Of a DNA stretch of 64,000 nucleotides, positions 17,684 to 27,848 are shown piece after piece. Position numbers and translations under genes: made by a program. The stretch comes from CAVPDG01 sp963702535. Lineage in GTDB: Bacteria > Chloroflexota > Anaerolineae > Anaerolineales > UBA4823. Below the pieces are notes generated by a model that saw nothing but the letters and a program-made list of their open reading frames with translations, was not told where the DNA came from and ran no database searches. Location: contig CAVPDG010000004.1 in the NCBI GenBank assembly GCA_963702535.1, positions 62,001-126,000 on the forward strand, read 5' to 3'. Every line of letters starts with the position of its first letter. The first letter of the stretch is position 1.

Positions 17684-17908
17684 CTAGCTCAGGATCAATG
17701 CAAACACCCGTGAGAAGATCAGATCTAACAGTCCAAGGATGATGCTCATGGCAAAGGTAACGATCAGCACAATGATCGTCAGGTTGGTTGCCTCTTGGCG
17801 AGTGGGCCAGTTTACTTTCTTCAGCTCTCCAATCGTCTCCTTGATGTAACGTTGGATGCGATTGGGCTGACGCCGTTCAGAGCTTTTGCTTTTTTCGTCC
17901 TTGGCCAA
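17684..17908 (-). CDS. secE: Preprotein translocase subunit SecE
   Basis: This small single-span SecE stabilises the SecY channel. The 74 residues have a basic amphipathic N-terminal part (RIQRYIKETIGELKKVNWPTR; the ELKKVxWPTR motif is diagnostic) and one C-terminal TM helix (LTIIVLIVTFAMSIILGLLDLIF). It lies 38 bases before nusG, and tRNA-Trp lies about 110 bases upstream. Confidence 0.95.
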   Translation of the reverse strand: MAKDEKSKSSERRQPNRIQRYIKETIGELKKVNWPTRQEATNLTIIVLIVTFAMSIILGLLDLIFSRVFALILS

Positions 17909-18017
17909 CTGGGCCTCCTCGCCGTTGAAGGCTTCTCAGTGCCTCCACCAGCTCTTCTTTCAACGTTTGATTACGGACAAAACGCCGCCCCTTGCGACGG
18001 CGTTGTCCCTTACCAGG

Positions 18018-18090
18018 CAGGCCAGGCAGGACTTGAACCCACAACCGCTCGTTTTGGAGACGAGAGCTCTACCAATTGAGCTACTGGCCT
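18018..18090 (-). tRNA. tRNA-Trp (CCA)
   Basis: The 73-nt cloverleaf has acceptor arms AGGCCAG and CTGGCCT, D-arm AGCTCAATTGGTAGAGC, anticodon loop CTCCAAA (anticodon CCA) and T-arm GGTTCAAGTCC. The discriminator is G and no CCA is encoded. It is embedded between rpmG and secE, so it is cut from the operon transcript. Confidence 0.95.
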
Positions 18091-18096
18091 AGATGA

Positions 18097-18128
18097 GGGT
18101 CACATGCCAGGGGTGTGGCATGTGACCC
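18097..18128. repeat. 13-bp perfect hairpin between rpmG and tRNA-Trp
   Basis: The arms GGGTCACATGCCA (18097-18109) and TGGCATGTGACCC (18116-18128) have a 6-nt loop. It lies just after the rpmG stop and six bases before the tRNA-Trp 5' end, without a T tract. A processing or 3'-protection element is more likely than a terminator. Confidence 0.75.
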
Positions 18129-18132
18129 GCGG

Positions 18133-18300
18133 TTATTTGGTCTCGCGGTGCGCGGTGTGCTTGCGGCAGCGCGGGCAATACTTCTTCAGTTCCATGCGTC
18201 CCGGGTCATTGCGGCGGTTTTTCTCGCTGGTGTAATTGCGTTCCTTGCACTCGGTGCAAGCCAGGGTAATGACCGGGCGGACATCTTTCTTTGAAGCCAT
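18133..18300 (-). CDS. rpmG: 50S ribosomal protein L33, zinc-ribbon type
   Basis: The 55 residues begin MASKKDVRPVITLACTEC and end RKHTAHRETK. It has two CXXC-type pairs (CTEC and CPRC), so it is the zinc-binding C+ form. The ATG at 18300 is preceded by GGTGAGAT. The gene was too short for a simple ORF list and was read directly from the sequence. Placing rpmG between tuf and secE is common in bacteria other than enterics. Confidence 0.95.
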   Translation of the reverse strand: MASKKDVRPVITLACTECKERNYTSEKNRRNDPGRMELKKYCPRCRKHTAHRETK

Positions 18301-18345
18301 GTTTTATCTCACCAATCTATCCTGAAACGGTGCTCCGCCTCAAGA

Positions 18346-19548
<1,203 letters not shown>

Positions 19549-19599
19549 GAGTGCTCCTCTCCAATCCTGAATTCGTCATATTCTCTGCTCGGCAACGAG

Positions 19600-19672
19600 A
19601 GCCCTCAATGGGATTTGAACCCATGACCCCGTTCTTACCAAGAACGTGCTCTACCGACTGAGCTATGAGGGC
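19600..19672 (-). tRNA. tRNA-Thr (GGT)
   Basis: The 73-nt cloverleaf has acceptor GCCCTCA/TGAGGGC, D-arm AGCTCAGTCGGTAGAGC, anticodon loop TTGGTAA (GGT) and T-arm GGGTTCAAATCCC. The discriminator is T and no CCA is encoded. It is the last tRNA before tuf. Confidence 0.95.
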
Positions 19673-19682
19673 GCGACCGCGC

Positions 19683-19713
19683 GCTAACAGGTGTGTTTTT
19701 CACACCCGTTAGC
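19683..19713. repeat. Interrupted hairpin between tRNA-Tyr and tRNA-Thr
   Basis: GCTAAC pairs with GTTAGC and GGTGTG with CACACC around a TTTTT loop, with one A/C mismatch. It occupies the place where tRNA-Gly sits in the E. coli thrU-tyrU-glyT-thrT-tufB cluster. It probably separates the tRNAs for processing. Confidence 0.6.
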
Positions 19714-19725
19714 AGTTTGACCGAG

Positions 19726-19808
19726 TGGGCGGTGAAGGATTTGAACCTCCGAAGGCGTCTGCCAGCTGATTTACAGTCAGCCCCCTTTGGCCACTTGGGT
19801 AACCGCCC
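19726..19808 (-). tRNA. tRNA-Tyr (GTA)
   Basis: The 83-nt class II tRNA has a long variable arm, acceptor GGGCGGT/ACCGCCC, anticodon loop CTGTAAA (GTA), T-arm GGTTCAAATCC and discriminator A. No CCA is encoded. Confidence 0.95.
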
Positions 19809-19877
19809 GGGTTGTAAACCGTTGCCGGCTCGAGACCAGTGCTGCAGTTTCAGCGCTGGTCGCCAGCCATCAACGGA

Positions 19878-19950
19878 AGCCGACGATGGGAATCGAACCC
19901 ATAACCTACCACTTACAAGGCGGTTGCTCTGCCGATTGAGCTACGTCGGC
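19878..19950 (-). tRNA. tRNA-Thr (TGT)
   Basis: The 73-nt cloverleaf has acceptor GCCGACG/CGTCGGC, D-arm AGCTCAATCGGCAGAGC, anticodon loop CTTGTAA (TGT), T-arm GGGTTCGATTCCC and discriminator T. No CCA is encoded. It is the first gene after the operon promoter. Confidence 0.95.
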
Positions 19951-19981
19951 GACTTGCCTTACCTGCAATAAGGCGAATGGC

Positions 19982-20010
19982 ATTATACCAGAGGCGCTAT
20001 GCAGCGGCAA
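19982..20010 (-). promoter_or_regulatory. Strong sigma70 promoter of the tRNA-tuf operon
   Basis: On the minus strand TTGCCG (20010 to 20005), a 17-bp spacer and a perfect TATAAT (19987 to 19982) lie about 30 bases before the first tRNA. It is the only strong promoter that I see for the tRNA-tuf-rpmG-secE-nusG block. Confidence 0.85.
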
Positions 20011-20180
20011 GGTTTACAGTTTTGACTCATTGGGATTGTGTGATGATTTCCGGATTTTAAGGTATGAAGGCGGCGGATCCCAATGAACCACATTTTTAAA
20101 GTTGTAGCGAACGGGGCTGGAGTTTATCAGGATTCGGAACAAACGTCAATAGTTACGCCGGTTTTTTGCTTCTTCGCCCT

Positions 20181-20786
20181 CTAGCTCATCTCCTGGCGCC
20201 CTGCCAGGGCGCGCAGCAGCGTGTTCGGGTCGGCGTACTCCAGGTCGCCCCCTACGGGCAGCCCGCGCGCCAGCCGTGTGACGCGCACCCCCAGCGTCGA
20301 GATTTGCGCCCTCAGGTACATGGCGGTGGCGTCTCCCTCCATACTCGGGTTAGTCGCCAGGATCAATTCCTTGACCCCTCCGCCCTGCAGGCGCTTGAGC
20401 AGCTCGGCGATCTTCAAGTCCTCCGGACCGATGCCCTCGATGGGCGATAGCACCCCGTGCAGCACGTGGTAGCGCCCCTGGAAGCCCGACGAGCGCTCCA
20501 GCGCCAGCACATCCAGCGGCTCTTCCACCACGCAGATCACCGAGCCATCCCGCTCTGCGCTGGAGCAAATTTCACACAGGCTGTTGCCGGAGCCGGTGAT
20601 GTTAAAGCAGACCGGGCAATCGGCGGTGCCGCTCTTGAGCTGCTGGAGCGCTTCTGCCAGGTCCAGGCTCATCTCTTCCGGTGATTTCAACAGGTAGAAA
20701 GCCAGCCGTGAAGCTGTCTTCGGTCCGATGCCCGGCAGGCGCGAAAATGCCTGGATTAAGTTTTGCACAGGCTCTGGAAGCAGCAT
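20181..20786 (-). CDS. recR: Recombination protein RecR
   Basis: RecR forms a ring clamp and works with RecO/RecF to load RecA at gaps. The 201 residues comprise the HhH (SRLPGIGPKTASRLAFYL), a C4 zinc finger (CPVC and CEIC), Toprim (VVEEPLDVLALE and LATNPSMEGDATAMYL) and the C-terminal RLARGLPVGGDLEYAD. It is the last gene of the conserved dnaX-ybaB-recR operon, 40 bases after ybaB. Confidence 0.97.
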   Translation of the reverse strand: MLLPEPVQNLIQAFSRLPGIGPKTASRLAFYLLKSPEEMSLDLAEALQQLKSGTADCPVCFNITGSGNSLCEICSSAERDGSVICVVEEPLDVLALERSSGFQGRYHVLHGVLSPIEGIGPEDLKIAELLKRLQGGGVKELILATNPSMEGDATAMYLRAQISTLGVRVTRLARGLPVGGDLEYADPNTLLRALAGRQEMS

Positions 20787-20826
20787 GGTCTCGGCGCCTT
20801 TTTGCAGGTAGAGTCGCGAATTCTGC

Positions 20827-21153
20827 TTAGAACGGCAGTCCGCCCGCCAGGGGTCCCAGCCTTTCGGCTGCCATCTCGCGGCTTTTATCCAGGGCGCTGT
20901 TGAAAGCGGTCAGCAGCAGGTCCTGCAGCATCTCCACGTCGCCATCCTGCAGCACGCTCGGATCGATCACTACTGAGCGGCACTGCTGGTCGCCGGTCAC
21001 AACGATCGTGACCGCGCCGCCGCCGGCTGTCGCCGTGACGGTCTCTTCCGCCAGCTGCGCCTGGGTTGCCTGGAGCTGTTCCTGCAGCTTTTGCAGTTGC
21101 CCCATCATCCCGCCCTGGCTTTGCATTTTCGGCGCTTTGTACCCTTTTGCCAT
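20827..21153 (-). CDS. ybaB: YbaB/EbfC nucleoid-associated protein
   Basis: This small dimeric DNA-binding protein has 108 residues: a Gln/Met-rich N-terminal helix (MGQLQKLQEQLQATQAQL), then the conserved beta core with GGGAVTIVVTGDQQCRSVVIDP, DVEMLQDLLLTAFNSAL and the closing PLAGGLPF. It lies between dnaX and recR, as in most bacteria, supporting a replication/repair role. Confidence 0.95.
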   Translation of the reverse strand: MAKGYKAPKMQSQGGMMGQLQKLQEQLQATQAQLAEETVTATAGGGAVTIVVTGDQQCRSVVIDPSVLQDGDVEMLQDLLLTAFNSALDKSREMAAERLGPLAGGLPF

Positions 21154-21216
21154 ATCTACCTCCCGTACACGTTTTTTCTGTGCTTCACATCGCAGCTTGC
21201 AGATGGCTGGCGAGAG

Positions 21217-22744
21217 CTATTGGACGTCCACAATCTCTCCGCCCAGGTCGCGCAGCACGGTTGCCACCATCCCGTCGCTGTCGATCCCTGCCGGGATGGC
21301 GTTGCCTTTGCCGGTGAACACCACGCAGCGAATGGGCACTTCCATCTTCATAACTTCCTGGAAGGCCTGGCTTACCACTTCGATGTTCTCACTCTTTTCC
21401 ATCTTGGACTTCAGTACCTCGGAATATCCCAGGTACAGCACGCCGTCCTTCACGCCAAGCACCTTGCCCGATTTCAACAGCGCCTCTGCATTTGGGCTGC
21501 TGCGCCGGACGTTAGCCAGGATCTTCTGCCAGTTGTTCTGGATCATCTGGACTGTCAGACCGCCTTCGTCCGCCGTTTCTGCTGCCTCAGAGCTCGGCGC
21601 CTGGGTTGGCGTGGCTTTTTTCTCGCTTCGCTCTGCCGCAGATGGCTCTACCGGCGTCGCCGCCTCGGCTGGCTGGATGGCTTCCACCAGGGCGACCTCC
21701 AACGGCAGCGATGGCTGCCAGTTGTTGCGCGCTTCGTTTGCCGCCCGGTTGAAGATCCCAATCAGCCGCAGGATATCGGGCAGGCTCAATTGCTGCGCGT
21801 GCTGCGCCGCCGTAGCCCGCACTTCCGCCGTGGCGTCTACCAGCCTGGCGATTCCCCATGCGGATCAGCAGCAGCGTCCGCAGGTAGTCCACCACCTGGC
21901 GCGCAAACTGGCGCGGGTCGGCGCCGGCATCCAGCGTCGTGTAGATCAGGTCCAGCCCTCTTGCCGTGTCCTTCTCCAGGATCGCCCCCAGCAGTTCCAG
22001 CACCGTCTGGCTGGTGGCTGTCCCCAACAGGCTGCGCGCCAGCTCCAGGGTGATGGCGCCCCCGCCGGATGCAAGCTGGTCGAGCAGCGAGATGGCGTCT
22101 CTCAATGAGCCGGTCGCCTGCCGGGCGACCAGCGTCAGCGCCTCATCCTCGACCTTCAGGTCCTCAGCCTCCGCCATCTTCTTGAGCTGGGTCACGATGT
22201 CGGTGATCGGGATGCGGCGGAACTCGTGCCGCTGGCAGCGCGAGAGCACCGTTGCAGGGATCTTGTGCATCTCGGTTGTTGCCAGGATGAAGATGGCATG
22301 GGGCGGCGGCTCTTCCAGGGTCTTCAGCAGGGCGTTGAACGCCGCCGTGGACAGCATGTGCACTTCATCCACGATATAGACTTTGTACTGTCCCTGGTTC
22401 GGCGAGAAATTGATTTTATCCCGCAGGTCGCGCACATCTTCCACGCTCGTATTCGAAGCCGCGTCGATCTCGATCAGATCCAGGAAACGCCCCTGATTGA
22501 CCGCTTTGCAGTGCTCGCATTCGTCGCACGGGCGCTTTGCCAGGTCTGTGCTCAAGCAGTTGACCGCTTTGGCGAGCAGGCGCGCCGTCGTCGTTTTGCC
22601 GGTGCCTCGCGGACCAGCAAAAAGGTAAGCGTGCGCCACCCGTCCGCCGAGCACCGCGTTGCGCAGCGTCTGCACCACGTGTTCCTGTCCGACGACCTGC
22701 TCCCACTGGCTGGGTCGCCATTTCCGGTAAAGGGCTTGAGACAT
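21217..22744 (-). CDS. dnaX: DNA polymerase III gamma/tau subunit, frame change after domain III
   Basis: DnaX is the clamp-loader ATPase. The N-terminal frame gives MSQALYRKWRPSQW, Walker A GPRGTGKTT, a zinc module (CDECEHC), DEVHMLST with EEPPPHAIFILATTE, and LSRCQRHEF, up to LLLIRMGN at about 21850. That frame then runs into about 80 junk residues. A shifted frame resumes at once with ARLVDATAEVRATAAQ and continues about 200 residues through DILRLIGIF and a tau-like C-terminal domain (NNWQKILANVRRSSP). One base, probably a C within GGGGAATCGCC, appears extra. There is no A-rich slippery heptamer at the site. The operon with ybaB and recR is intact. Confidence 0.92.
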
Positions 22745-22789
22745 CCTCTCTTCCGATCGGCTCGCTGCCGAGCCAATGATGATTGACGA

Positions 22790-23246
22790 TCAGTCAGGTA
22801 GTGTATCAGAAGGCGAGGAACTGGTCAATTCCAGTTCGCGCTCGATAGAGAGTTGCGGCATTTGTAACTGGGAGCTGGGGGCTTCCAGGTTGTAGCTGAG
22901 GATCAGCCGGTTGATCTCTGCAGCCTGCTCTCGGAATTTTTCCACCGCTTTGTTCCATTCTGCCGAAACAAAAGGCGCGGGCTTGCCTTCACTCAAGGCT
23001 TGCCGGCGCCATTCATCGCTGCGTTTCAGGGCGCTGCGCGCTGTTCTCGATCAGCGCCTCGATTTCGCCCCGCTTCTCGATCCAGGGCAGGGTGAAACCA
23101 CTGCTCTTGAGCACATGGTTCGCCAGCCGCCATTCCGGGTCCTCGAAAGGGTTTTGTTCCAGGTGCAGCGGCTTGCCCTTGCCGGGCAGGTCGTCGAACT
23201 TGCCTTCTTCAATGGCGCGCCGGATCTGTTCTTCGGCATTGGGCAC
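22790..23246 (-). CDS. DUF1992 (DnaJ-homologue-associated) protein, one frameshift
   Basis: It starts at GTG 23246 (VPNAEEQIRRAIEEG) with GGAG 12 bases upstream. The diagnostic DUF1992 block is FDDLPGKGKPLHLEQNPFED, then ANHVLKSSGFTLPW and IEKRGEIEALIE. The frame changes at about 23030-23045, after which RSDEWRRQALSEGKP, VSAEWNKAVEKFREQ and INRLILSYNLEAPSSQLQ complete the domain to the stop at 22790. The family is conserved in bacteria and eukaryotes (DNAJC28 region), but its molecular role is poorly known. It lies between dnaX and a LysM gene on the same strand, 32 bases from the latter. Confidence 0.8.
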
Positions 23247-23278
23247 GGATGTTTCTATCTCCGGGTTTACTCGCCTGC

Positions 23279-24068
23279 TCAGGGGATGGTGTACGTCGCC
23301 CGTTCTTTCCCCTTGTCGTCCTTCAGCGTAACTTTTTCGCCCCGCTCCCACACCGGGTTTTGCTGCCCCCAATACAGGTCGACCACGGTGGGCGTTCCCG
23401 CTGTCGTCCATACGTTGACCGCCCCGCCCTCGAACAGGTCGAGCTGTGGGAATACAAACGTGTTACCGTCCTCGTCTTCCAGGCGCCAACCCGCCAGCGA
23501 GAGCTGTCCGCTGCCCGTGCGCGAGATGAAGACATGCTCCGTGGCGATCTCTCCCACGCCGATCACGCTGTTGACGATCACACCCGCTTCGGGCAGGGGG
23601 GCGGAGGGTGTGCCGCTGCCGGCTGTCGGCGCTGCGGTACGCGTCGGCTGTGCGGTCAGGGTTGGCAGCGCTTCAGATTGCTCCTTCGGGATGTAGATCA
23701 CCATGCCCACCGAGAGCGAGTTTGCATCCGTTAGCTGGTTCAGCTTGACCAGCTCCTCGATCGACACATCGAACTTGTCGGCGATCAATCCCAGGGTATC
23801 GCCAGATTCCACCTGGTACAATTCTACGTTCTGTGGGATTTCCGGCTCCGGCGTGCTGGTGGGCAGGCTGGCTTGTGTCTGGCTGGCGGCCGTCATTACT
23901 GATCGCGGTTGCTTCATTAACTGCACTGGTTGGCGTCGCGGCTTGCGCTACCGCCTGGCTGGGTGTCCGGTGCGTATAATCCCAGATCAGGAGCACCGCC
24001 GCTGTCGTGCAGGCTGAGACGATCACGTTCAGGATGATAAAATAGGTCAACGTCTTCCATTGCTTCAT
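23279..24068 (-). CDS. Membrane-anchored LysM and lamin-tail domain protein, one frameshift
   Basis: The N-terminal frame begins at ATG 24068 with a TM anchor (LTYFIILNVIVSACTTAAVLLIW) and a Thr/Ala-rich linker. The frame changes near 23885-23900 and the second frame carries a LysM repeat (YQVESGDTLGLIADKFDVS to LSVGMVIYIP). A Pro/Thr linker follows, then a lamin-tail-like beta domain (EHVFISRTGSG, LAGWRLEDEDGNTFVFPQ, WGQQNPVWERGEKVTLKDD). LysM binds peptidoglycan GlcNAc; lamin-tail domains in bacteria are extracellular and of unclear binding role. Its start is divergent from the NYN nuclease gene at 24121. Confidence 0.8.
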
Positions 24069-24120
24069 AGCGCGGTTCTCCTCACCAAATCATAGCATAG
24101 GATATTGAAAGGCACAATCC

Positions 24121-24611
24121 ATGCCTTATATTATCGACGGTCATAATCTCGTCCCCCGGATACCGGGTCTTGACCTGGCTGCCATAGACGATGAACTGCA
24201 GTTGGTTGAGCTGGTGCAAGAATTTTGCCGCCTGCGCCGCAAGAGCGCCGAAATTTATTTTGATAACGCCCCACCCGGGCAGCCCAAGGTGCGCCGGTCG
24301 GGTCAGGTCCTGGCGCGCTTTGTGCGCTCCGGTCAAACCGCCGATGACGCCATCCGCCTGCGCTTGCAGCGCCTGGGCGCCGAGGCGCGCAACTGGATCG
24401 TCGTCAGCTCCGACCAGCAGGTTCAGCTCGCTGCTCGAGCTGCTCGGGCGCAGTCCGTCAGCTCAGAACCTTTGCTCATCTCCTGCTCGATACGTTGCGC
24501 GCCGGGGAGGGAAGCGCCAGTCAGGATGCTGGCGGCGTCCTGGACGAAGGCGAGCTCCAGGAATGGCTGGACCTGTTCAATTCTCCCGGCGAGCGCTCCG
24601 ACGATTTCTAA
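24121..24611 (+). CDS. NYN-domain (YacP-like) nuclease, one frameshift
   Basis: NYN/PIN-fold ribonucleases use clustered Asp residues. The protein starts MPYIIDGHNLVPRIPG, where IDGHNL is the family signature with the first catalytic Asp. It continues with AEIYFDNAPPGQ (second Asp) and TADDAIRLRLQ (third and fourth acidic residues), then WIVVSSDQQV. The frame changes near 24440-24455; the correct continuation is VRQLRTFAHLLLDTL, ending in GELQEWLDLF and GERSDDF with TAA at 24609. B. subtilis YacP (Rae1) cleaves mRNA in the ribosome, but whether this homologue does so is unknown. Confidence 0.78.
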
Positions 24612-24779
24612 TTCGGACAACTCTAATCTAGTTTTAATGCAAATTCGGACGAATCGGGTTATAGTTATGCCAATGACACCTGCCCTCCCTTTACTGGTAA
24701 AAACAGGTGTCCATCCCCGGCAGTGACGATCAGCACGTCCCCCCCGTGTTGACGGCATCCGGTGGACCTCCTTAGATTG

Positions 24780-24804
24780 CCGGGCGTGCCCCCCCCACGC
24801 CCGG
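24780..24804. terminator. GC-rich hairpin between convergent genes
   Basis: CCGGGCGTG (24780-24788) and CACGCCCGG (24796-24804) enclose a C7 loop; a second weaker stem, ACCGG/CCGGT, lies about 15 bases further on. Both lie between the 3' ends of the NYN nuclease and the second LysM gene. The rest of 24612-24872 shows nothing else that I can support. Confidence 0.5.
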
Positions 24805-24872
24805 TGATCTCTTTAAACCGGCATGACCGGTAACAGGCTTCAGGTTTACACCATGCCCCCCGGCGATCTCTT

Positions 24873-25471
24873 TTATGGCGCCGGCGGCGGGTCGGTTTCT
24901 TTCCCCCTGCGTTTCATTGCATTGCCTGCCAGCACCAGCCCCGTCCCTATCAGCAACGAGCACACCAATCAAGATCAGCAACGGGTCTGCCTGTCCTCGG
25001 TTGGTTGGGCGTGCTTCCCTGTGCCCCCGTCCCGGGGGTGGCTGTGGGGCGCGGTGTGGGCGTTCTCGTCGGGCGCGGCGTGTTGCTGGGCTTTAGCACC
25101 GTTGCTGTAGGGCTGCTGGTTTGTGTAGCAGTGCTCGTCGGCGTTGCTTCCGGCGGCTTGATCAGCAGCTTGTTCCCCGGGTAGATCACCGATCGCTCCG
25201 TCAGGTTGTTCAATGCCATGATCTCTGCCAGGCTCACCTTGTAGGATTCCGCAATATTCCACAAAGCCTGCCCTTGCTCGACCACGTGCACCACTGCGCC
25301 ATCCGCCTGCGGGGTTGATGTCAGGATCGGCGTTGCCGTTGCTGTCGCGCTTGGCTTTCGCTGTGTAGGCCGCGGGGTCGCCGTAGCGCCTTCGGTTGTT
25401 GCTAGCGGCATCAGGCTCAGCAGCGCTGCGGCCAGGCAGGGGAGAATGCTCAGGATTTGCTTTCTTCTCAT
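24873..25471 (-). CDS. LysM-domain surface protein with C-terminal membrane helix, frameshifted
   Basis: The ATG at 25471 overlaps the Nudix stop upstream. A signal peptide (ILSILPCLAAALLSLMPLA) is followed by a Thr/Pro linker, one LysM (VVEQGQALWNIAESYKVS to IYPGNKLLIKPP) and a long Thr/Pro/Ser stretch. The first frame then stops after GRPVADLDWCARC. Reading two neighbouring frames gives ADPLLILIGVLV and then GTGLVLAGNAMKRRGKE, a plausible C-terminal TM helix with a basic stop-transfer, ending TDPPPAP at 24873. This implies two small indels around 24930-24985. A wall-binding protein tethered at its C-terminus is the likely product. Confidence 0.65.
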
Positions 25472-25961
25472 GCGTTCACCGTAGATCGCTTGCCGCCTCG
25501 GTCTCTCTCGAAGAACTCGGGCATGGTTTCAGGTGTAATCGTGGATTGGAATTCCTCATCCACCAGGTCTAGGTCATCAATCCCGATCCATTGGTATAGG
25601 AAGCTCTTCCCGGCGTCGTTTCCCTCGCCGGTGGCGCGGTGCTCCCAGCTATCTGGCAGGCTGCTCGGCACTTTGAGCAGGAAATTGTGCCGCTCGATGG
25701 TTGTTTGTGGTTGTTGCTCTGGTATACCGGTCCACTCCCAGTTTGCGAAGCAGTGCGGATTGACCAGTCCCGTTTCCTCGCGGATTTCCCGGAACAGCGC
25801 TTGCTCGACTGCCTCGCCTTCGTAAATCCCCCTCCGGGCACGCGCAGAGGCATGGCGGATCGCTGACAAAAGAGTGCACCAGGAGTTGGCTTGCAGCTCC
25901 TGGTGCACTTCGAATGATGAAAGCGGAGACCTTCCTTTTTAGCGGCTCTTGGCTCTGTCAT
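25468..25961 (-). CDS. Nudix hydrolase, frameshift inside the Nudix box
   Basis: The upstream frame gives PTPGALFCQRSAMPLRVPGGG; the downstream frame gives IYEGEAVEQALFREIREETGL. Joined, they make a full Nudix box (GGGIYEGEAVEQALFREIREETG). The join falls in a run of five C on the plus strand (25828-25832), where one more base restores the frame, a typical homopolymer error. The C-terminal half (FLLKVPSSLPDSWEHR, FLYQWIGIDDLDLVDEEF) is that of a general Nudix phosphohydrolase. The substrate is unknown. The stop overlaps the LysM ATG (ATGA), so the two are translationally coupled. Confidence 0.7.
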
Positions 25962-25992
25962 GCTGCCAGTCTGTCGGTCGGCAGCCGGTTTT

Positions 25993-26947
25993 TCACGGCA
26001 GGACCTCTGCGATCAGCTCGATCTCAGCCTCGCTCAGCCGGAAATCGGCCGCGCCGATCACACCCTCCACCTGCTGGATATTGCGCATCCCCACAATTGC
26101 CCCGGTCACTGCGGGGTGCCGTAGCGTCCAGGCAATCGCAGTCTCTCCTGCTGACCGCCCGTGGCGCTTGCCGATCTCTCCCAGGCGTTCTGCCAGGATC
26201 AGGTTCTTCGAAAGCTTGGGCTCGTTGAACTCGGGATCGCGGCTGCGCCAATCGTCCTCTGGCAGGCTCTTCGCTCGCTCGCGCGTCATTGCCCCGCTCA
26301 GCAGACCGGAATGCATCGGTGAGTAAACGATGACCCCAATCCCCTCGCTTTGGCAGTAGGGCAGCTCTGCTGCCTCTACCTCCCGTCGGATGGGGGAGTA
26401 AAAGGGTTGCAGCGAGGTGATCCGGGCGATGCCCATCGCCCGCTTCATCTGCTCCACGTTGAAGTTCGACACCCCGATCCAGCGCACTTTCCCCGCTTTT
26501 TGTAAGTCCGCTAGCGTTTGCCAGGCAGCGTCTGGTTTCCTCTGCGTCATCGCTAGGCCAGTGCATCTGGTACAGGTCGATTGCCTCTACATTCAGCCTG
26601 CGCAGGCTGTCCTCGCATTCCTGCCGGATTGCCTTTGGTCGCATGTCTTTATAGATCTTGCCTTGCTCATCCCAATGCAGGACGCATTTAGTAAACACGT
26701 ACGGCTGCGTTCCGGGCCATCCTGCCAGCGCTTGAGCCACCACCTCCTCCGAATGCCCCATTCCGTAACCCGGCGCCGTGTCGATCCAGTTGATCCCCAG
26801 CTCCAGCGCCCGGTGGATGGCGCCAACTGAGTCCTGGTCGTTCTGAGCGCCCCAAGCGTATTCGTAGCCTGTGCCGCCGATCGCCCAGGCTCCGTATCCG
26901 ATCTTTGTAATATTCAGGTCTGAGTTTCCGAGTTGTTTTGTTTGCAT
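25993..26947 (-). CDS. Aldo/keto reductase, one frameshift
   Basis: This is an NADPH-dependent carbonyl reductase of the AKR11/13-like bacterial group. The N-terminal frame has the tetrad Asp56 and Tyr61 (DTAPGYGMGHSE), Lys87 (VFTKCVLHW) and His129 (LYQMHWPSDD). The frame changes at about 26530-26545; the second frame carries AGKVRWIGVSNFN, LQPFYSPIRR, VIVYSPMHSGLLSG and the cofactor-binding VGMRNIQQVEG. Length and order are otherwise complete (about 318 residues). It lies nine bases after the CDGSH gene and probably forms an operon with it. Confidence 0.87.
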
Positions 26948-26956
26948 GTCAGTATC

Positions 26957-27643
26957 TTAAGGAGCTACAAACCCGCCCTGCTCGTGAGCGCCGTCGCAGA
27001 ACGGCTTGTTTTTGGAGAGACCGCAGCGGCAGAGCGTCACCCGGTTGCGGACTTCGTAAATAAAGCCATCCGGCGCCTCGATCTTGATACCGCCTCGCAC
27101 CCACAGCGGTCCGTTGGGTACGGTGGCGATCGACGGGGTAAACTCCGGCTCCACAGCCTCGCCCCCTTCCAGGAAGATTTCTAGCCGCCCGGATGGGCAG
27201 TTGGTTGCCATGCGCACCAGCCGGGCTTTGACCTCCGGATCGTCCGTGCGCTCGATCATCTGCCACACCTTGGTGAAGCGCGTACCGCAGAATCCGGTTT
27301 CGGAGCATAGCGACGTGTCATCGGTCATGACCAGCCCCGCTCCCTGGAACGATCGTCTGCGCTCGGCTATTGCTCGGCGGTCGGCGGTCAGGCTGCCGTC
27401 GAAGCCGATCTCATTGTGCGTGCCATCGCAGAACGGCTTGTTCGCCGATTGCCCGCAGCGGCACAGGGAGTATTTCTGGCGCGCCAGCTCTTCCTCTGTC
27501 TCTTCTCCGACCGGGTCCCATTCCAATGGCTCACCGTGGACGCTCATTGCCGGGTAGCGCTGCACGAGCGGTACACCCCCAAATACCCGGTATGGTCCAT
27601 TCTCGGCGATCCTGATCACGTATTCGCTGCTGTTATCGTCCAT
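26957..27643 (-). CDS. Tandem CDGSH iron-sulfur protein with an additional Cys-rich centre
   Basis: CDGSH domains bind a 2Fe-2S cluster with three Cys and one His. Two are visible in the 228 residues: LCRCGQSANKPFCDGTH (Cys61, Cys63, Cys72, His76) and LCRCGLSKNKPFCDGAH (Cys205, Cys207, Cys216, His220). Between them SLCSETGFC and NCPSGRLE look like a divergent single-cluster ferredoxin motif, so a third Fe-S centre is possible. The N-terminal region includes GGVPLVQRYP. The protein is soluble and cytoplasmic, an electron-transfer or redox-sensing candidate. It lies nine bases upstream of an aldo/keto reductase. Confidence 0.87.
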   Translation of the reverse strand: MDDNSSEYVIRIAENGPYRVFGGVPLVQRYPAMSVHGEPLEWDPVGEETEEELARQKYSLCRCGQSANKPFCDGTHNEIGFDGSLTADRRAIAERRRSFQGAGLVMTDDTSLCSETGFCGTRFTKVWQMIERTDDPEVKARLVRMATNCPSGRLEIFLEGGEAVEPEFTPSIATVPNGPLWVRGGIKIEAPDGFIYEVRNRVTLCRCGLSKNKPFCDGAHEQGGFVAP

Positions 27644-27848
27644 ACTCTCAAGCCTCTCTTCGTTGCTGGTTTAATCCTGAGTTGTGTAAGCAAATTTTAA
27701 CACCCCACTGCACTTTTGTAGACCACAAATCCATCAATTTTTGGTGAACTTCTCCCTACCCGTGTTGTTCTTACCGAGCGCAACCGTCAGGATCGCCCAT
27801 TTTGGGGGTCTAACTTGCATGAATTTTCAAATAATTTTCAAAAATGAA

